Shown here in pieces: positions 15,756-24,786 of a stretch of 46,890 bases of DNA. Made by a program: the position numbers and the translations under genes. The notes beneath the pieces were generated by a model. That model worked only from the letters and a program-made list of their open reading frames with translations. It had not been told where the DNA came from and searched no databases. This stretch comes from Haliea sp. (lineage in GTDB: Bacteria > Pseudomonadota > Gammaproteobacteria > Pseudomonadales > Halieaceae): NCBI GenBank assembly GCA_002862465.1, contig PKDD01000143.1, forward strand, positions 1 through 46,890. Reading direction: 5' to 3'. The first letter of the stretch is position 1. Each line of letters starts with the position of its first letter.

Positions 15756-17648
15756 TCACCGTTTGGGCTTATTACGTAGGGCGTCCCGCTGCATTTTTTC
15801 CTGTAACAAATCTTTAAGCCGCTGCTTCTCTGATTCAGTCATTTCGGTGTAGTTCGTGAGTTTCAATTTGTCGACCTGAGCGGCCAATTTTGATCTGTGC
15901 GGCAGGTGCGACAGCGCAGCCATAGTGTCTAAGAATTGTTGTTCGATGGCGGTGGCCGGTATCAGCCGCTCCTGTCCGGCTAAGCGGCTAAGAAGCTTGC
16001 CCTCGTCGGTTCCATACCAGTGACCCAGTAGCATTGCAGTGCTGGATTCAGGTCGGCGATGCAGTAGTTGCAGTAGTTCCCGTAGCAGCTGGCCATCGCC
16101 TACTCCGTCTATCCCGTCCTCTACGTCGGTACTAATGAGCTGGGCGATATCCGGCTGGTGTAATACCAGAGCAATAGCGGCTTGTGCCAGGTTGGAATAA
16201 CCCTTTACGGGGGCCTGATGGGTAAAATGCGCGGGCTGCGGAGGCTCCTGCTGCGCATGATCTGGCTCAGGAGGCCCATCGTAATCAGTTGGCGGTTCAT
16301 AGTCTGGCGCAGAGGTAGAAGCTGGCAGTCTCTCAGTGAGCGATGGCGCTTCTAGTAACATTAGGCTGCTAAGCTCTAGTCCGGTGCGCTGTGCCAGTGC
16401 CTGGAACATCAACTGGCGATAGACCCCTTCTGGAAGCTGGCGGATATAGGGCAGAGCCAATTTGCTCATGCGCGCACGGCCATCTAGGCTAGCTAGGTCA
16501 AGGCCCTGTGCCACCACATCGAACAGAAATGTTTCCAGTGGTACCGCTTGGCTCAGCAGAGCTTCGAAATGATCCTGACCACCACTGCGTACGACGTCAT
16601 CGGGATCCTGCCCCTCGGGCAGGAATAAAAACTTGGCTTGGCGTCCATCTTCCATGCACGGTAGCGCTGCCTCCAGCGCACGAGCGGCCGCCTTGCGTCC
16701 AGCCTCATCACCGTCAAAGCAAAATATCACTTCTGGGCAGAGGCGATAGACACGTTCTAGATGCGTGTTGCTGGTAGCTGTTCCCAGTGTGGCAGTGGCA
16801 TAGGCAATACCGTGCTGCGCTAGGGCAATCACGTCCATGTAGCCCTCTACTACCAGAATACGATCCAGTTTGCGCATGTTTTGCCGCGCATGGTAAAGGC
16901 CGTATAGCTCACGACCCTTATGAAAAATTTCGGTCTCCGGTGAGTTGAGGTACTTAGGCTTGTCATCCCCGAGTACACGACCGCCAAAGGCAATGACTCG
17001 GCCGCGGCGATCGTGAATGGGAAATACCACACGATCCCGAAAGCGGTCATAGACCTTGCCGTTTTCATTTTTTACGAGCATGCCGGTTTTTATTAGTAAT
17101 TCACGCAGTTCATTGCCGCCGCCCAAGCCGCTGTGCAGGCTATCCCAGCCAGGCGGAGCGAACCCCAGGCTGAATTGCTTGGCGATCTCGCCTGAGAGAC
17201 CGCGTGCCTTGAGGTAATTTATTGCCCCATGAGCTTGCGGATGGTTGCGCAGCTGCTGTTGGTAAAAAGAGGATACCCGCTCCATTAACGCATAAAGCGG
17301 TTTAGTACTCGCTTCCTGCTGTGCGGCATTGTGACCACTGCTGCTCGGCTCACGCGGAATAGTCATCCCGGCGTTGCTTGCTAAGTTTTCTACTGCTTGA
17401 GGAAATTCTAGGTTTTCATATTCCATTAAGAAGGTGAGGGCGTTGCCACCGGCGCCGCAACCAAAGCAATAATAGAATTGTTTGTCGGGGTTGACGCTGA
17501 ATGATGGAGTTCGCTCCTCATGGAATGGGCAGCAGGCTGAATAATTCTTACCCGACTTTTTCAGTTTGACACGACGATCTATCACTTCGACGATGTCGAC
17601 GCGGTCCAGCAGGTCATCTAGGAAAGCTTGGGGTATCCGTCCGGCCAT
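15756..17648 (-). CDS. dnaG: DNA primase DnaG
   Basis: Synthesises RNA primers at the replication fork. Of its 630 residues, the N-terminal CHC2 zinc domain carries Cys40, His43, Cys61 and Cys64 (CCPFHEERTPSFS then YYCFGCGAGG). The Toprim catalytic core includes VVEGYMDVIAL and FCFDGDEAGRKAA, and a C-terminal helicase-binding domain follows a Pro-rich linker at about 430-470. Length and start (MAGRIPQAFLDDLLDRVDIV) are standard. Gene order rpsU-yqeY-dnaG-rpoD is the conserved block. Confidence 0.99.
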   Translation of the reverse strand: MAGRIPQAFLDDLLDRVDIVEVIDRRVKLKKSGKNYSACCPFHEERTPSFSVNPDKQFYYCFGCGAGGNALTFLMEYENLEFPQAVENLASNAGMTIPREPSSSGHNAAQQEASTKPLYALMERVSSFYQQQLRNHPQAHGAINYLKARGLSGEIAKQFSLGFAPPGWDSLHSGLGGGNELRELLIKTGMLVKNENGKVYDRFRDRVVFPIHDRRGRVIAFGGRVLGDDKPKYLNSPETEIFHKGRELYGLYHARQNMRKLDRILVVEGYMDVIALAQHGIAYATATLGTATSNTHLERVYRLCPEVIFCFDGDEAGRKAAARALEAALPCMEDGRQAKFLFLPEGQDPDDVVRSGGQDHFEALLSQAVPLETFLFDVVAQGLDLASLDGRARMSKLALPYIRQLPEGVYRQLMFQALAQRTGLELSSLMLLEAPSLTERLPASTSAPDYEPPTDYDGPPEPDHAQQEPPQPAHFTHQAPVKGYSNLAQAAIALVLHQPDIAQLISTDVEDGIDGVGDGQLLRELLQLLHRRPESSTAMLLGHWYGTDEGKLLSRLAGQERLIPATAIEQQFLDTMAALSHLPHRSKLAAQVDKLKLTNYTEMTESEKQRLKDLLQEKMQRDALRNKPKR

Positions 17649-17740
17649 GTTGGGTGTCTAGCCAATAAAATAGCTAGCTATTGAACCACGCCAGCCGGAA
17701 AAAGTTTAGTGTGTTAGCTCAGTAGATCACTGGAGAGAGT

Positions 17741-18196
17741 TCAGGCTGTCAGTCGCTGCTTTACCATGCTACTGACTGCGCCGATATCTGCTCGGCCTTG
17801 CAGTTGCGGTTTTAGTTGCCCCATTACTGCGCCCATAGCAGACATTCCTGTTGCATCACTGGCGGCAATTGCAGCATCAATCATAGCGCCGAGTTCGTCT
17901 GCGCCAAGCTGCTCGGGTAAAAACGCTTGAATGACCTTGATTTCGGCGTTTTCCTGATCTGCGAGTTCGTGGCGACTTGCGCTGGCGTACTGCTCGGCAG
18001 AATCGCGGCGCTGTTTGACCATTTTGTCGAGTACTGCAAGCGCCCTAGCATTGTCGACTTCGATGCGTTCATCGACTTCAATACGCTTAAATTCTGCGAG
18101 AATCAGGCGGATGGTTGACAGACGGCTTTTGTCTTTTGCTTTCATGGCGGTCTTCATTGCCGCCCTGATAGATTGCGCGAGAGTTTCTTCGCTCAT
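17741..18196 (-). CDS. yqeY: GatB/YqeY domain protein
   Basis: Small cytoplasmic protein of 151 residues made only of the YqeY domain, related to the tRNA-binding tail of the amidotransferase subunit GatB. The typical features are the N-terminal AMKTAMKAKDKSRLSTIRLI helix, QRRDSAEQYASASRHELADQE, and GMSAMGAVMGQLKPQLQGRAD near the end. The exact function is unknown, although tRNA-linked roles are suspected. It sits between rpsU (12 nt) and dnaG (92 nt) in the same orientation, as in many gammaproteobacteria. Confidence 0.93.
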   Translation of the reverse strand: MSEETLAQSIRAAMKTAMKAKDKSRLSTIRLILAEFKRIEVDERIEVDNARALAVLDKMVKQRRDSAEQYASASRHELADQENAEIKVIQAFLPEQLGADELGAMIDAAIAASDATGMSAMGAVMGQLKPQLQGRADIGAVSSMVKQRLTA

Positions 18197-18208
18197 TCTG
18201 GAGGGGCT

Positions 18209-18424
18209 TTAGTAAAGGCGGACGTGTTTACGATTTTCGCGAGAAAGCTTCTTTAGATGGCGCTTAACAGCCGCCGCTCCGGCACGCTTTCGCACGGTAG
18301 TAGGCTTCTCATAGTGTTCACGCTTGCGAACTTCAGCCAGCACGCCGGCCTTTTCACAGGAACGCTTGAAACGACGGAGAGCCACGTCAAAAGGCTCGTT
18401 TTCTTTGATTTTGATGTGGGGCAT
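18209..18424 (-). CDS. rpsU: 30S ribosomal protein bS21
   Basis: Basic 71-residue small-subunit protein that helps base pairing of the mRNA ribosome site with 16S rRNA. The conserved body is [20 protein letters not shown] and the lysine/arginine-rich end is RRAGAAA-like with [18 protein letters not shown] site lies about 10 nt upstream. It is the first gene of the rpsU-yqeY-dnaG-rpoD block and is divergent from tsaD across a gap of about 190 nt that should hold both promoters. Confidence 0.98.
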   Translation of the reverse strand: MPHIKIKENEPFDVALRRFKRSCEKAGVLAEVRKREHYEKPTTVRKRAGAAAVKRHLKKLSRENRKHVRLY

Positions 18425-18618
18425 TAATTTCTAACCTCATGAAGGCGATTTTTTGCTGCTGGGCTCGTCAAACGGATCCAACATCTTTACCGGGCGCGCA
18501 GTTTATCTCGAATTGGGGTGTTTTGCAAAGCCGGTCAAAGTGGTAATTTGGAGCCACACGCTGGCCTGCCGCAGAGCTAGCCAGTATTATGCGGCACTGC
18601 TTCAGTAGGGTTGTTTCT

Positions 18619-19662
18619 ATGTTAATTTTGGGTCTCGAAACCTCATGTGATGAAACGGGAGTCGCACTTTACGACACCGAGCGCGGTCTGCTGTCACATG
18701 CGCTGTTCAGCCAGGTCGACATTCATGTTGAATATGGTGGTGTGGTGCCGGAGCTGGCTTCCCGAGATCATGTGCGTAAGACTTTGCCATTAATAGATCA
18801 GGTATTGCAGGAGGCAGGCATTGCTGCCCAAAAAATCGACGGTGTAGCCTATACAGCGGGCCCAGGATTGGCCGGCGCATTGATGGTGGGCGCGACGCTG
18901 GCCCGGTCACTCGCTTGGGGTTGGGGTGTGCCGGCGCTGGGTATCCACCACATGGAAGGCCATCTTTTGGCGCCCATGCTGGAGGCGGATATCCCGCAAT
19001 TTCCCTTCATAGCACTTCTGGTATCCGGTGGTCATACTCAGCTCGTGCGTGTGGACGGTATTGGCCGCTACCGACTGCTGGGTGAGTCTTTAGATGATGC
19101 GGCTGGCGAGGCATTCGATAAAGTGGCGAAAATGCTCGGGCTGCCTTATCCGGGAGGGCCTCATATTGCTCGCATGGCCCAAAATGGCAATGCTCAGCGT
19201 TTCGATTTCCCCCGTCCGATGGTGAATCGGCCTGGTTTAGATTTCAGCTTCAGTGGTCTCAAAACCTATACGCTTAATACTATTGCAGAGTGCCGGCTCA
19301 ATGCAGAGCTCACTGAGCAGGACCGCTGCGATATAGCTTGTGCGTTTGAGGAGGCAGTAGTGGCGACGCTGGTAATTAAATGTCGTCGGGCGCTGCGTCA
19401 GGAGGGGCTTAAAACACTTGTGATCGCTGGGGGAGTGAGTGCTAATACCCGCCTCCGGTCTGCACTCGAAAAAGCCTTGGCGAAAGAGGATGCGCGCGTT
19501 TTTTATCCGGCGCTGATGTTTTGCACTGACAATGGCGCGATGATTGCCTATGCGGGCGCGCAGCGCATGCAGGCTGGATTGGTGGACGATGTGAATACCC
19601 CTGTGCGCCCACGCTGGCCTATGGAAGAGCTACCGCCACTGCCTAACATGGAAGTTGTCTAA
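18619..19662 (+). CDS. tsaD: tRNA N6-threonylcarbamoyladenosine synthase TsaD
   Basis: Transfers the threonylcarbamoyl group to A37 of ANN-decoding tRNAs together with TsaB, TsaC and TsaE. The protein has 347 residues from ATG 18619. I prefer this to the in-frame ATG at 18589 because it begins with the standard [14 protein letters not shown] and puts the metal ligands at His111 and His115 (HHMEGH), the same numbers as in E. coli. Other motifs are [23 protein letters not shown] and [12 protein letters not shown]. The stop codon directly abuts the GTG start of folB. The plsY gene often found next in related genomes is absent here. Confidence 0.98.
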   Translation: MLILGLETSCDETGVALYDTERGLLSHALFSQVDIHVEYGGVVPELASRDHVRKTLPLIDQVLQEAGIAAQKIDGVAYTAGPGLAGALMVGATLARSLAWGWGVPALGIHHMEGHLLAPMLEADIPQFPFIALLVSGGHTQLVRVDGIGRYRLLGESLDDAAGEAFDKVAKMLGLPYPGGPHIARMAQNGNAQRFDFPRPMVNRPGLDFSFSGLKTYTLNTIAECRLNAELTEQDRCDIACAFEEAVVATLVIKCRRALRQEGLKTLVIAGGVSANTRLRSALEKALAKEDARVFYPALMFCTDNGAMIAYAGAQRMQAGLVDDVNTPVRPRWPMEELPPLPNMEVV

Positions 19663-20019
19663 GTGAATATTGTGTATATCAAGGGTCTTCAGGCGCAATC
19701 CGTTATTGGTGTTTATGCGTGGGAGAGGAAAATTCGCCAGACGTTGGTGCTGGATTTAGAGATGGCGAGCGACACGGCGCGCGCCGCGGCCCGCGATCAG
19801 ATTGTCGACGCACTGGATTACGCCACGATTTCTAGCCAAGTGATTAGTCTGGTTGAGGATAGTGATTATCAGTTGATTGAGTCTTTAGCCGAGGAGGTGG
19901 CGCAAATGGTCATGAGGGATTTTGATGTGTCCTGGCTGCGGCTGCGGCTGAGCAAGCCGGGCGCAGTGGCTGCGGCCGAGGACGTGGGCGTTATTATTGA
20001 AGTTGGCAAGCGATACTAA
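19663..20019 (+). CDS. folB: Dihydroneopterin aldolase FolB
   Basis: Folate biosynthesis: converts 7,8-dihydroneopterin to 6-hydroxymethyl-dihydropterin and glycolaldehyde. The 118 residues include GVYAWERKIRQTLVLDLEM (catalytic-site Glu), DALDYATIS and YQLIESLAEEVA, and the catalytic-type lysine in SKPGAV. The start is a GTG immediately after the tsaD stop, with GGAAG inside the tsaD end as ribosome site. It is followed after 2 nt by folK, which takes its product, so the two form a pathway pair. Confidence 0.96.
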   Translation: MNIVYIKGLQAQSVIGVYAWERKIRQTLVLDLEMASDTARAAARDQIVDALDYATISSQVISLVEDSDYQLIESLAEEVAQMVMRDFDVSWLRLRLSKPGAVAAAEDVGVIIEVGKRY

Positions 20020-20021
20020 CA

Positions 20022-20537
20022 ATGACGCGGGTCTTTCTGGGGATTGGTAGCAATATAGAGCGCGAGCGCTTCATTGCGGCTGGGCTGGATGCGCTCCATA
20101 GACTTTTCGGCGAGTTAACCCTGTCTTCGGTCTACGACAGCGACGCTATTGGTTTTGAAGGTCAACCTTTTTTGAATCTGGTGGCGGCGATAAACACTGA
20201 GCTATCGGTGGCAGAGCTGTCGGCAATACTGCGATGCATTGAAATCGAGCATGGGCGCCCCGCCAATGCGACACGCTTCAGTGCCAGACACCTTGATATC
20301 GATATTCTGACCTTTGACAACGAAGTGGGTGTCTTGCAGGGTGTGCAACTGCCGCGGGATGAAATTTTGGACAATGCTTTTGTGCTATGTCCACTGGCAG
20401 AGCTGTCGCCTGATACGCTGCACCCCGTGATGAACCGCAGTTACCTGTCCTTGTGGCAGGCCTATGATCGATCCAGTCAGGCATTATCAAAAGTGGATTT
20501 CATGTGGGGTGGTGCAGTGATTTCCCGCGCAGAATGA
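20022..20537 (+). CDS. folK: 2-amino-4-hydroxy-6-hydroxymethyldihydropteridine pyrophosphokinase FolK
   Basis: Pyrophosphorylates 6-hydroxymethyl-dihydropterin with ATP, the step after FolB. The 171 residues hold the N-terminal FLGIGSNIERE, the pterin-binding part FEGQPFLNLV, the signature RHLDIDILTFD with metal-binding aspartates, and LPRDEILDNAFVLCPLAEL. The gene starts 2 nt after folB. It is convergent with cca, with only 12 nt between stops. Confidence 0.96.
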   Translation: MTRVFLGIGSNIERERFIAAGLDALHRLFGELTLSSVYDSDAIGFEGQPFLNLVAAINTELSVAELSAILRCIEIEHGRPANATRFSARHLDIDILTFDNEVGVLQGVQLPRDEILDNAFVLCPLAELSPDTLHPVMNRSYLSLWQAYDRSSQALSKVDFMWGGAVISRAE

Positions 20538-20549
20538 AACATTCCGCCG

Positions 20550-21773
20550 TCAATGCTGAGGGCGCAGTTGGTCTAGTAACGTGATGCGTTCTGCGGCTAT
20601 GGCGTCTCCCAATGCTTTGCCTGCTAGTCCTGATGCTTGAAACTCTTTTGCGTTAACATTTTGGACCGCTGCAAGCGCTTGGCGCAGATAGCTCGCTTGG
20701 GCGTACTCGCGTTCTTCCAGCCCAAGTCGACCGCGTGCGTCAGCTTCACACGCGAGTAAAAATGCTTCGAAACGATCCGGACGGCGCAGGGCATCAGTGG
20801 CATTAAGTAATCGCAGCAGGGTTCGGCCTCGGAGTTCGAGTGCCCTGTGACAGAGAATATGGTACTGGCACGATGTGCGTGCCAGTTCAGTATGGCGACG
20901 CGGTGCCCGCAGTCGCTCGCAGACCCCATCAACCAGCTTGCCACCGCGCTCCTCATGGCCGATATGTCGTGGCCAATCAATTTTGTTTGTGGTGCCCTTG
21001 CCTAGGTCATGCAGAAGCACGGCAAAACGGACATCGGTTTCGGTGGTCAGTGCGGCGGCCTGTTGCAATGCCATTAGAGTGTGTTGCCCAGTATCAATTT
21101 CCGGATGATACTCAGCGGGCTGGGGCACACCGAATAGTGCGTCCACTTCAGGCAGTAATCTTTTTAATGCACCACAGTCGCGCAGCACTTTGATAAACAC
21201 TTCAGGATTGCGCTCCCCTAGTGCTTTTTCCAGTTCTACCCAGACGCGTTCAGCCGGCAGATGAGCGAGTTCACCCTGGTTAACAATCTTTGACATGAGG
21301 GTGATGGTCTCAGGCGCGACAGTAAATTGTAGATGTGCGTAACGGGCGGCAAAGCGCGCGGTGCGCAGTACCCTCAAAGGGTCCTCCGCGTAGGCTTCAG
21401 AAACGTGGCGCAGTACCCGCTGTTGCAAATCCTCTTGGCCGCCATATGGATCGATAATATTGCCATCCATATCCCGAGCCATCGCATTGATAGTGAGATC
21501 TCGGCGCAGAAGGTCCGCTTCGAGGGTAATCGATGGGTCGCAATCTACAGTAAAGCCGGTATAGCCATGTCCCTGCTTACGCTCGGTGCGCGCCAGTGCG
21601 TACTCATCTTTGGTTTGGGGGTGTAAGAAAACCGGAAAGTCTTTACCCACTTGTAAATAACCCTGCCGCAGCAGTTCATCCGGCTGCGCTCCAACCACAA
21701 CCCAGTCGCGCTCAACCACAGGGTAGTTTAATAATGTATCGCGAACCGCGCCGCCAACTAAATAGATATCCAT
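20550..21773 (-). CDS. cca: CCA-adding tRNA nucleotidyltransferase
   Basis: Adds or repairs the 3' CCA end of tRNAs. The true start is ATG at 21773 ([12 protein letters not shown]); the frame stays open upstream to 22037, but that part only shadows apaH. The 407 residues show the nucleotidyltransferase head GGAVRD, an E-x-D metal pair in [19 protein letters not shown], the EDPLRVLR nucleotide-selection region, and a C-terminal HD domain ([10 protein letters not shown]), as in multifunctional gammaproteobacterial Cca with phosphohydrolase activity. It is 31 nt downstream of apaH on the same strand. Confidence 0.97.
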   Translation of the reverse strand: MDIYLVGGAVRDTLLNYPVVERDWVVVGAQPDELLRQGYLQVGKDFPVFLHPQTKDEYALARTERKQGHGYTGFTVDCDPSITLEADLLRRDLTINAMARDMDGNIIDPYGGQEDLQQRVLRHVSEAYAEDPLRVLRTARFAARYAHLQFTVAPETITLMSKIVNQGELAHLPAERVWVELEKALGERNPEVFIKVLRDCGALKRLLPEVDALFGVPQPAEYHPEIDTGQHTLMALQQAAALTTETDVRFAVLLHDLGKGTTNKIDWPRHIGHEERGGKLVDGVCERLRAPRRHTELARTSCQYHILCHRALELRGRTLLRLLNATDALRRPDRFEAFLLACEADARGRLGLEEREYAQASYLRQALAAVQNVNAKEFQASGLAGKALGDAIAAERITLLDQLRPQH

Positions 21774-21804
21774 AGATTCAGTGTACAGGCTCGAAGATGC
21801 TGCG

Positions 21805-22665
21805 TCATGGCTCACTCGTAACGGGTTGATCGTCGCCCGTCCCGTCCTGACAAGCGCAGCGCGTGATTGCGCCGCTTTCGAGGTGGTAGAGCGACATAGT
21901 CCCGTTCCAGACACACCCTGTATCAAGCCCGATTGCGTTCGGATTATTGGTCTGCCCCGCGATGGCGGCCCAGTGGCCAAACAGTATGCGGTCGTTAGCG
22001 GTTTTGCGCTGGTGGTGGTTAAACCAGGCATCGACATTTTCGTTGCCCGCGTCGACGGTGTCGAGTTCAGGGCTAGCGCCCTTATTTTGTAAATCGAGCC
22101 TGCCTGAACTGGTGCAGTATCGCATTCGTGTGAGGTAGTTGGTAATGACGCGCAGGCGCGTTGTCCCTGTGAGAGCCTCGGCCCACACGGCCGGCTCGTC
22201 CCCGTACATCGCGCCTAAAAATATAGCAGACTGCGCGCTACGAAGCGCTGACTCAACCTCGCTGGCATAACTGATCGCCTGGGATAGAGACCACTGGGGC
22301 GGAATGCCAGCATGCACTAGAGTGTGACCGTATTGGTGATGTATCAACGGTTGTTGCGCTAACCAGTCCAGCAATTCCTGTCTGTCTGGTGCCTTGAGAA
22401 TCTCGTCGAAGGTATCGGAGCGGCTGGGCCGACGCACGCCAGCTGCAATTGCCAGCAGATGCAGGTCATGATTGCCCAATACTACCGTCAGGCTGTCTCG
22501 CATATTATAAAGAAAGCGCAGAGACTCTAACGATTCAGGGCCGCGGTTGACGATGTCACCCACCGACCACAACACATCATTAGTGGGGTTAAAGCACACA
22601 GTTTCCAGCAGGCACTTGAGTGGATGGAGACAACCTTGAATATCTCCTACTACATAGGTGCTCAT
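21805..22665 (-). CDS. apaH: Symmetrical bis(5'-nucleosyl)-tetraphosphatase ApaH
   Basis: Hydrolyses Ap4A and related dinucleotides, and NpnN RNA caps, symmetrically. The 286 residues contain the PPP-family metallophosphatase motifs GDIQGC near 8-13, [11 protein letters not shown] and GNHDLHLLA, and the later [10 protein letters not shown]. The first motif has Gln where E. coli ApaH has His, a variant I recall from pseudomonad homologues. It is the last gene of the rsmA-apaG-apaH run, 9 nt after apaG. Confidence 0.97.
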   Translation of the reverse strand: MSTYVVGDIQGCLHPLKCLLETVCFNPTNDVLWSVGDIVNRGPESLESLRFLYNMRDSLTVVLGNHDLHLLAIAAGVRRPSRSDTFDEILKAPDRQELLDWLAQQPLIHHQYGHTLVHAGIPPQWSLSQAISYASEVESALRSAQSAIFLGAMYGDEPAVWAEALTGTTRLRVITNYLTRMRYCTSSGRLDLQNKGASPELDTVDAGNENVDAWFNHHQRKTANDRILFGHWAAIAGQTNNPNAIGLDTGCVWNGTMSLYHLESGAITRCACQDGTGDDQPVTSEP

Positions 22666-22674
22666 AATAACGCC

Positions 22675-23088
22675 CTAGTTTAGCGCGTTGGGAGTGTGCA
22701 GAGAAAAGGCACTAACCGGGACCTCAAAAGTAGGCAAACTAGCGGAGTCTATTGCCATGGTTTCACGCACCACCATGGAATAGCTTCCCTCCATATAACC
22801 TATGGGTGTGGTTAAGTTAGCGCCACTGGTGTAGCGGAAAGACGCCTGTGGTTGTATGACTGGCTGCTCTCCCACTACGCCTTCACCCCGGACCTCTTGT
22901 ATTTGCTCGTCGGCATCAGTGATGATCCAGTGGCGTGACAATAATTGTACTGGCAGGCTTGCCCCATTGGTGATGGTAATGGTGTAGGCAAACGTATATT
23001 GATTTTGCGCGGGGCTGGAGTGGCTGGGCAAATAGACGGCCGCCACATGAGCTCTTACCAGCAACGAATTAAATTCAGCTCTTGACAT
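22675..23088 (-). CDS. apaG: ApaG (Co2+/Mg2+ efflux-associated, DUF525) protein
   Basis: Single fibronectin-III-like ApaG domain of 137 residues; its cellular role is not firmly known (named CorD in Salmonella). Conserved pieces are YTITITNGASLPVQLLSRHW, ITDADEQIQEVRGEGVVGEQP, the GxGxxG-like turn, and YTSGANLTTPIGYMEGSYSM. I choose ATG at 23088 over the in-frame ATG at 23109 because MSRAEFNSLLV is closest to the usual start. Either way it overlaps the end of rsmA (14 nt for the chosen start), showing tight coupling. Confidence 0.95.
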   Translation of the reverse strand: MSRAEFNSLLVRAHVAAVYLPSHSSPAQNQYTFAYTITITNGASLPVQLLSRHWIITDADEQIQEVRGEGVVGEQPVIQPQASFRYTSGANLTTPIGYMEGSYSMVVRETMAIDSASLPTFEVPVSAFSLHTPNALN

Positions 23089-23899
23089 GGACAGCGTTCG
23101 TAATCTCAATGAATTGTCGAAGTTCTAGGGTTTCGGCGCGGGCGCCCGGATCCACTCCTAACGCCTCTAAGCAATTGCTATCTATAATCTCTTTCAGATT
23201 ATTACGCAAGGTTTTACGGCGATGCGCAAAGGCTGCTTTCACTAATTTTCGTAACAAAGGCTCGCTGCATTTGGGCCACGGTGACTCAACCCAAGGGGTT
23301 AGCCTCACAATAGCTGATTCCACTTTTGGTTGCGGATTAAAAGCATAGGGAGCGACATTGAACAGATGTTCCACTTGGCACTGGTACTGCGCCATGATGC
23401 CGAGGCGACCCCAGTTCTTGTTTCCCGGGGATGCGGAAAGCCTCTCTACTACCTCTAGCTGAAGCATAAAATGCATATCTTTAATGATGTCAGTGTGAGC
23501 AAGCAACTTAAAAATAAGTGGCGTAGAAATATTGTAAGGTAGATTACCTACTACGCGCAGTTGCTGCTGTTGACGATCTGATTCTGCTGATTTTTTTTTG
23601 AGCAGGCTAGTGAAATCAAAATCAAGCGCATCGGCGTTGTGTAATGTAAAACTCGAGTTTAGACTGAAAGATGCTAATAGACCCGGTATTAGGTCTCGAT
23701 CCAACTCGACCAGGTCCAGTCTGCAACCGCTGTTGCTTAGTGCTGCAGTCAGGGCGCCGTGCCCTGGCCCTATTTCTACCAGTCGTTCGTCAGCCCTAGG
23801 ATAAATTGATGCTATTATCCGATCGATGACTGCTGCGTCTTGCAGGAAGTTTTGACCGAAACGTTTTCGGGGCCGATGCTCTGAAGGTTGGCGACTCAT
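23075..23899 (-). CDS. rsmA: 16S rRNA dimethyladenosine transferase RsmA (KsgA)
   Basis: Dimethylates A1518 and A1519 of 16S rRNA in late 30S assembly. The 274 residues contain RKRFGQNFLQD, the SAM-binding EIGPGHGALT, VELDRDL, the catalytic NLPYNIST and AFAHRRKTLRNNL. In most gammaproteobacteria it directly follows pdxA; here a divergently oriented ABC-exporter pair separates them, so rsmA must have its own promoter between 23900 and 24012. apaG overlaps its end. Confidence 0.98.
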   Translation of the reverse strand: MSRQPSEHRPRKRFGQNFLQDAAVIDRIIASIYPRADERLVEIGPGHGALTAALSNSGCRLDLVELDRDLIPGLLASFSLNSSFTLHNADALDFDFTSLLKKKSAESDRQQQQLRVVGNLPYNISTPLIFKLLAHTDIIKDMHFMLQLEVVERLSASPGNKNWGRLGIMAQYQCQVEHLFNVAPYAFNPQPKVESAIVRLTPWVESPWPKCSEPLLRKLVKAAFAHRRKTLRNNLKEIIDSNCLEALGVDPGARAETLELRQFIEITNAVHVKS

Positions 23900-24012
23900 G
23901 GGCGCTATTGTAACCTGTGTCTTGGGTATTTATACCGCAGATTGGTTCATTCATTGAACATTTTGTTACACTGACAAATAAATAAATAGTCCTTGCACGG
24001 AACCATCGCTAC

Positions 24013-24786
24013 ATGTCGCTACTTCAGTATGTCCACCTCATCGATATTATGGCAAGAATGAATTTGCGCGCTGACGCGACTCGATTTTTCTTGGGTTATA
24101 TTTGGTGGATTTTAGAGCCTCTGCTTTGGGTGGGTGTGTTTTACGTTGTTTTCGTTACGATAATGGGTTCACGTGAGGCCGATTTTTTAATGTTTCTGGC
24201 GACGGGAAAATTGGTTTTTGTCTGGTTCTCAAAGTCTGTTGCATCAGCATCGAGCAGCATCGTTAACGGCAAAGGACTGGTCGGAAAAATCGATGTCCCC
24301 AAGACATTATTTCCAATGGCTGTCGTACAAGAGGGTATTTATAAACAGATCGCGGTGTTTGCTACGTTGGCCATCATTCTGGTCGCTAACGGCTATGCCG
24401 TCACCGCCACATGGTGGTATCTAGTGCCCCTGCTGGTTGTAAATTATGTGGTTATAGTCGCCTGTGCTTTTGTCGGCGCTTGTCTGGTCTGTTTGGCACG
24501 CGATTTTGCGCAGTTGATTACTTTGGGGATGCTTTTCCTGATGTTTACATCAGGTATCTTTTGGGATGTTCGGTCGCTTGATGCCGAAAAAGCTAAATTG
24601 GTTCTAGACCTTAATCCCATTGCTTTTTTGATAGACGCATATCGCCAAATAATGATGCATGCTACAGCACCCGACATGCTGCATCTTTTTACAATAGGAG
24701 TGGGTTTTGGTGCACTGATGTGCGTAATGGTGTTGGTAATGCGCCACCGCAGTCAATATTTGGCGTTGCGAGCACTTACTGCATGA
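24013..24786 (+). CDS. ABC-2 type polysaccharide exporter permease (Wzm/KpsM-like)
   Basis: Inner-membrane subunit of an ABC exporter for a surface glycan, 257 residues with about six hydrophobic segments. The N-terminal part RADATRFFLGYIWWILEPLLWVG and the later LNPIAFLIDAYRQIMM are hallmarks of Wzm, KpsM and TagG proteins. Its stop overlaps the start of the ATPase gene by 4 nt (ATGA). It sits in opposite orientation between rsmA and pdxA, apart from any glycosyltransferase, so the exported glycan must be made elsewhere. A weak GGAA site precedes the ATG. Confidence 0.88.
   Translation: MSLLQYVHLIDIMARMNLRADATRFFLGYIWWILEPLLWVGVFYVVFVTIMGSREADFLMFLATGKLVFVWFSKSVASASSSIVNGKGLVGKIDVPKTLFPMAVVQEGIYKQIAVFATLAIILVANGYAVTATWWYLVPLLVVNYVVIVACAFVGACLVCLARDFAQLITLGMLFLMFTSGIFWDVRSLDAEKAKLVLDLNPIAFLIDAYRQIMMHATAPDMLHLFTIGVGFGALMCVMVLVMRHRSQYLALRALTA

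Noticed and set aside
18589-18618. Earlier tsaD start
   Set aside because: It would shift the metal-binding histidines away from positions 111 and 115 and adds residues absent from the family.
21774-22037. N-terminal extension of cca
   Set aside because: These codons overlap apaH in another frame. The family start [12 protein letters not shown] is at 21773.
24720-24782. Longer start for the exporter ATPase gene
   Set aside because: It overlaps the permease in another frame by over 60 nt. ATG 24783 gives the usual 4-nt ATGA coupling.
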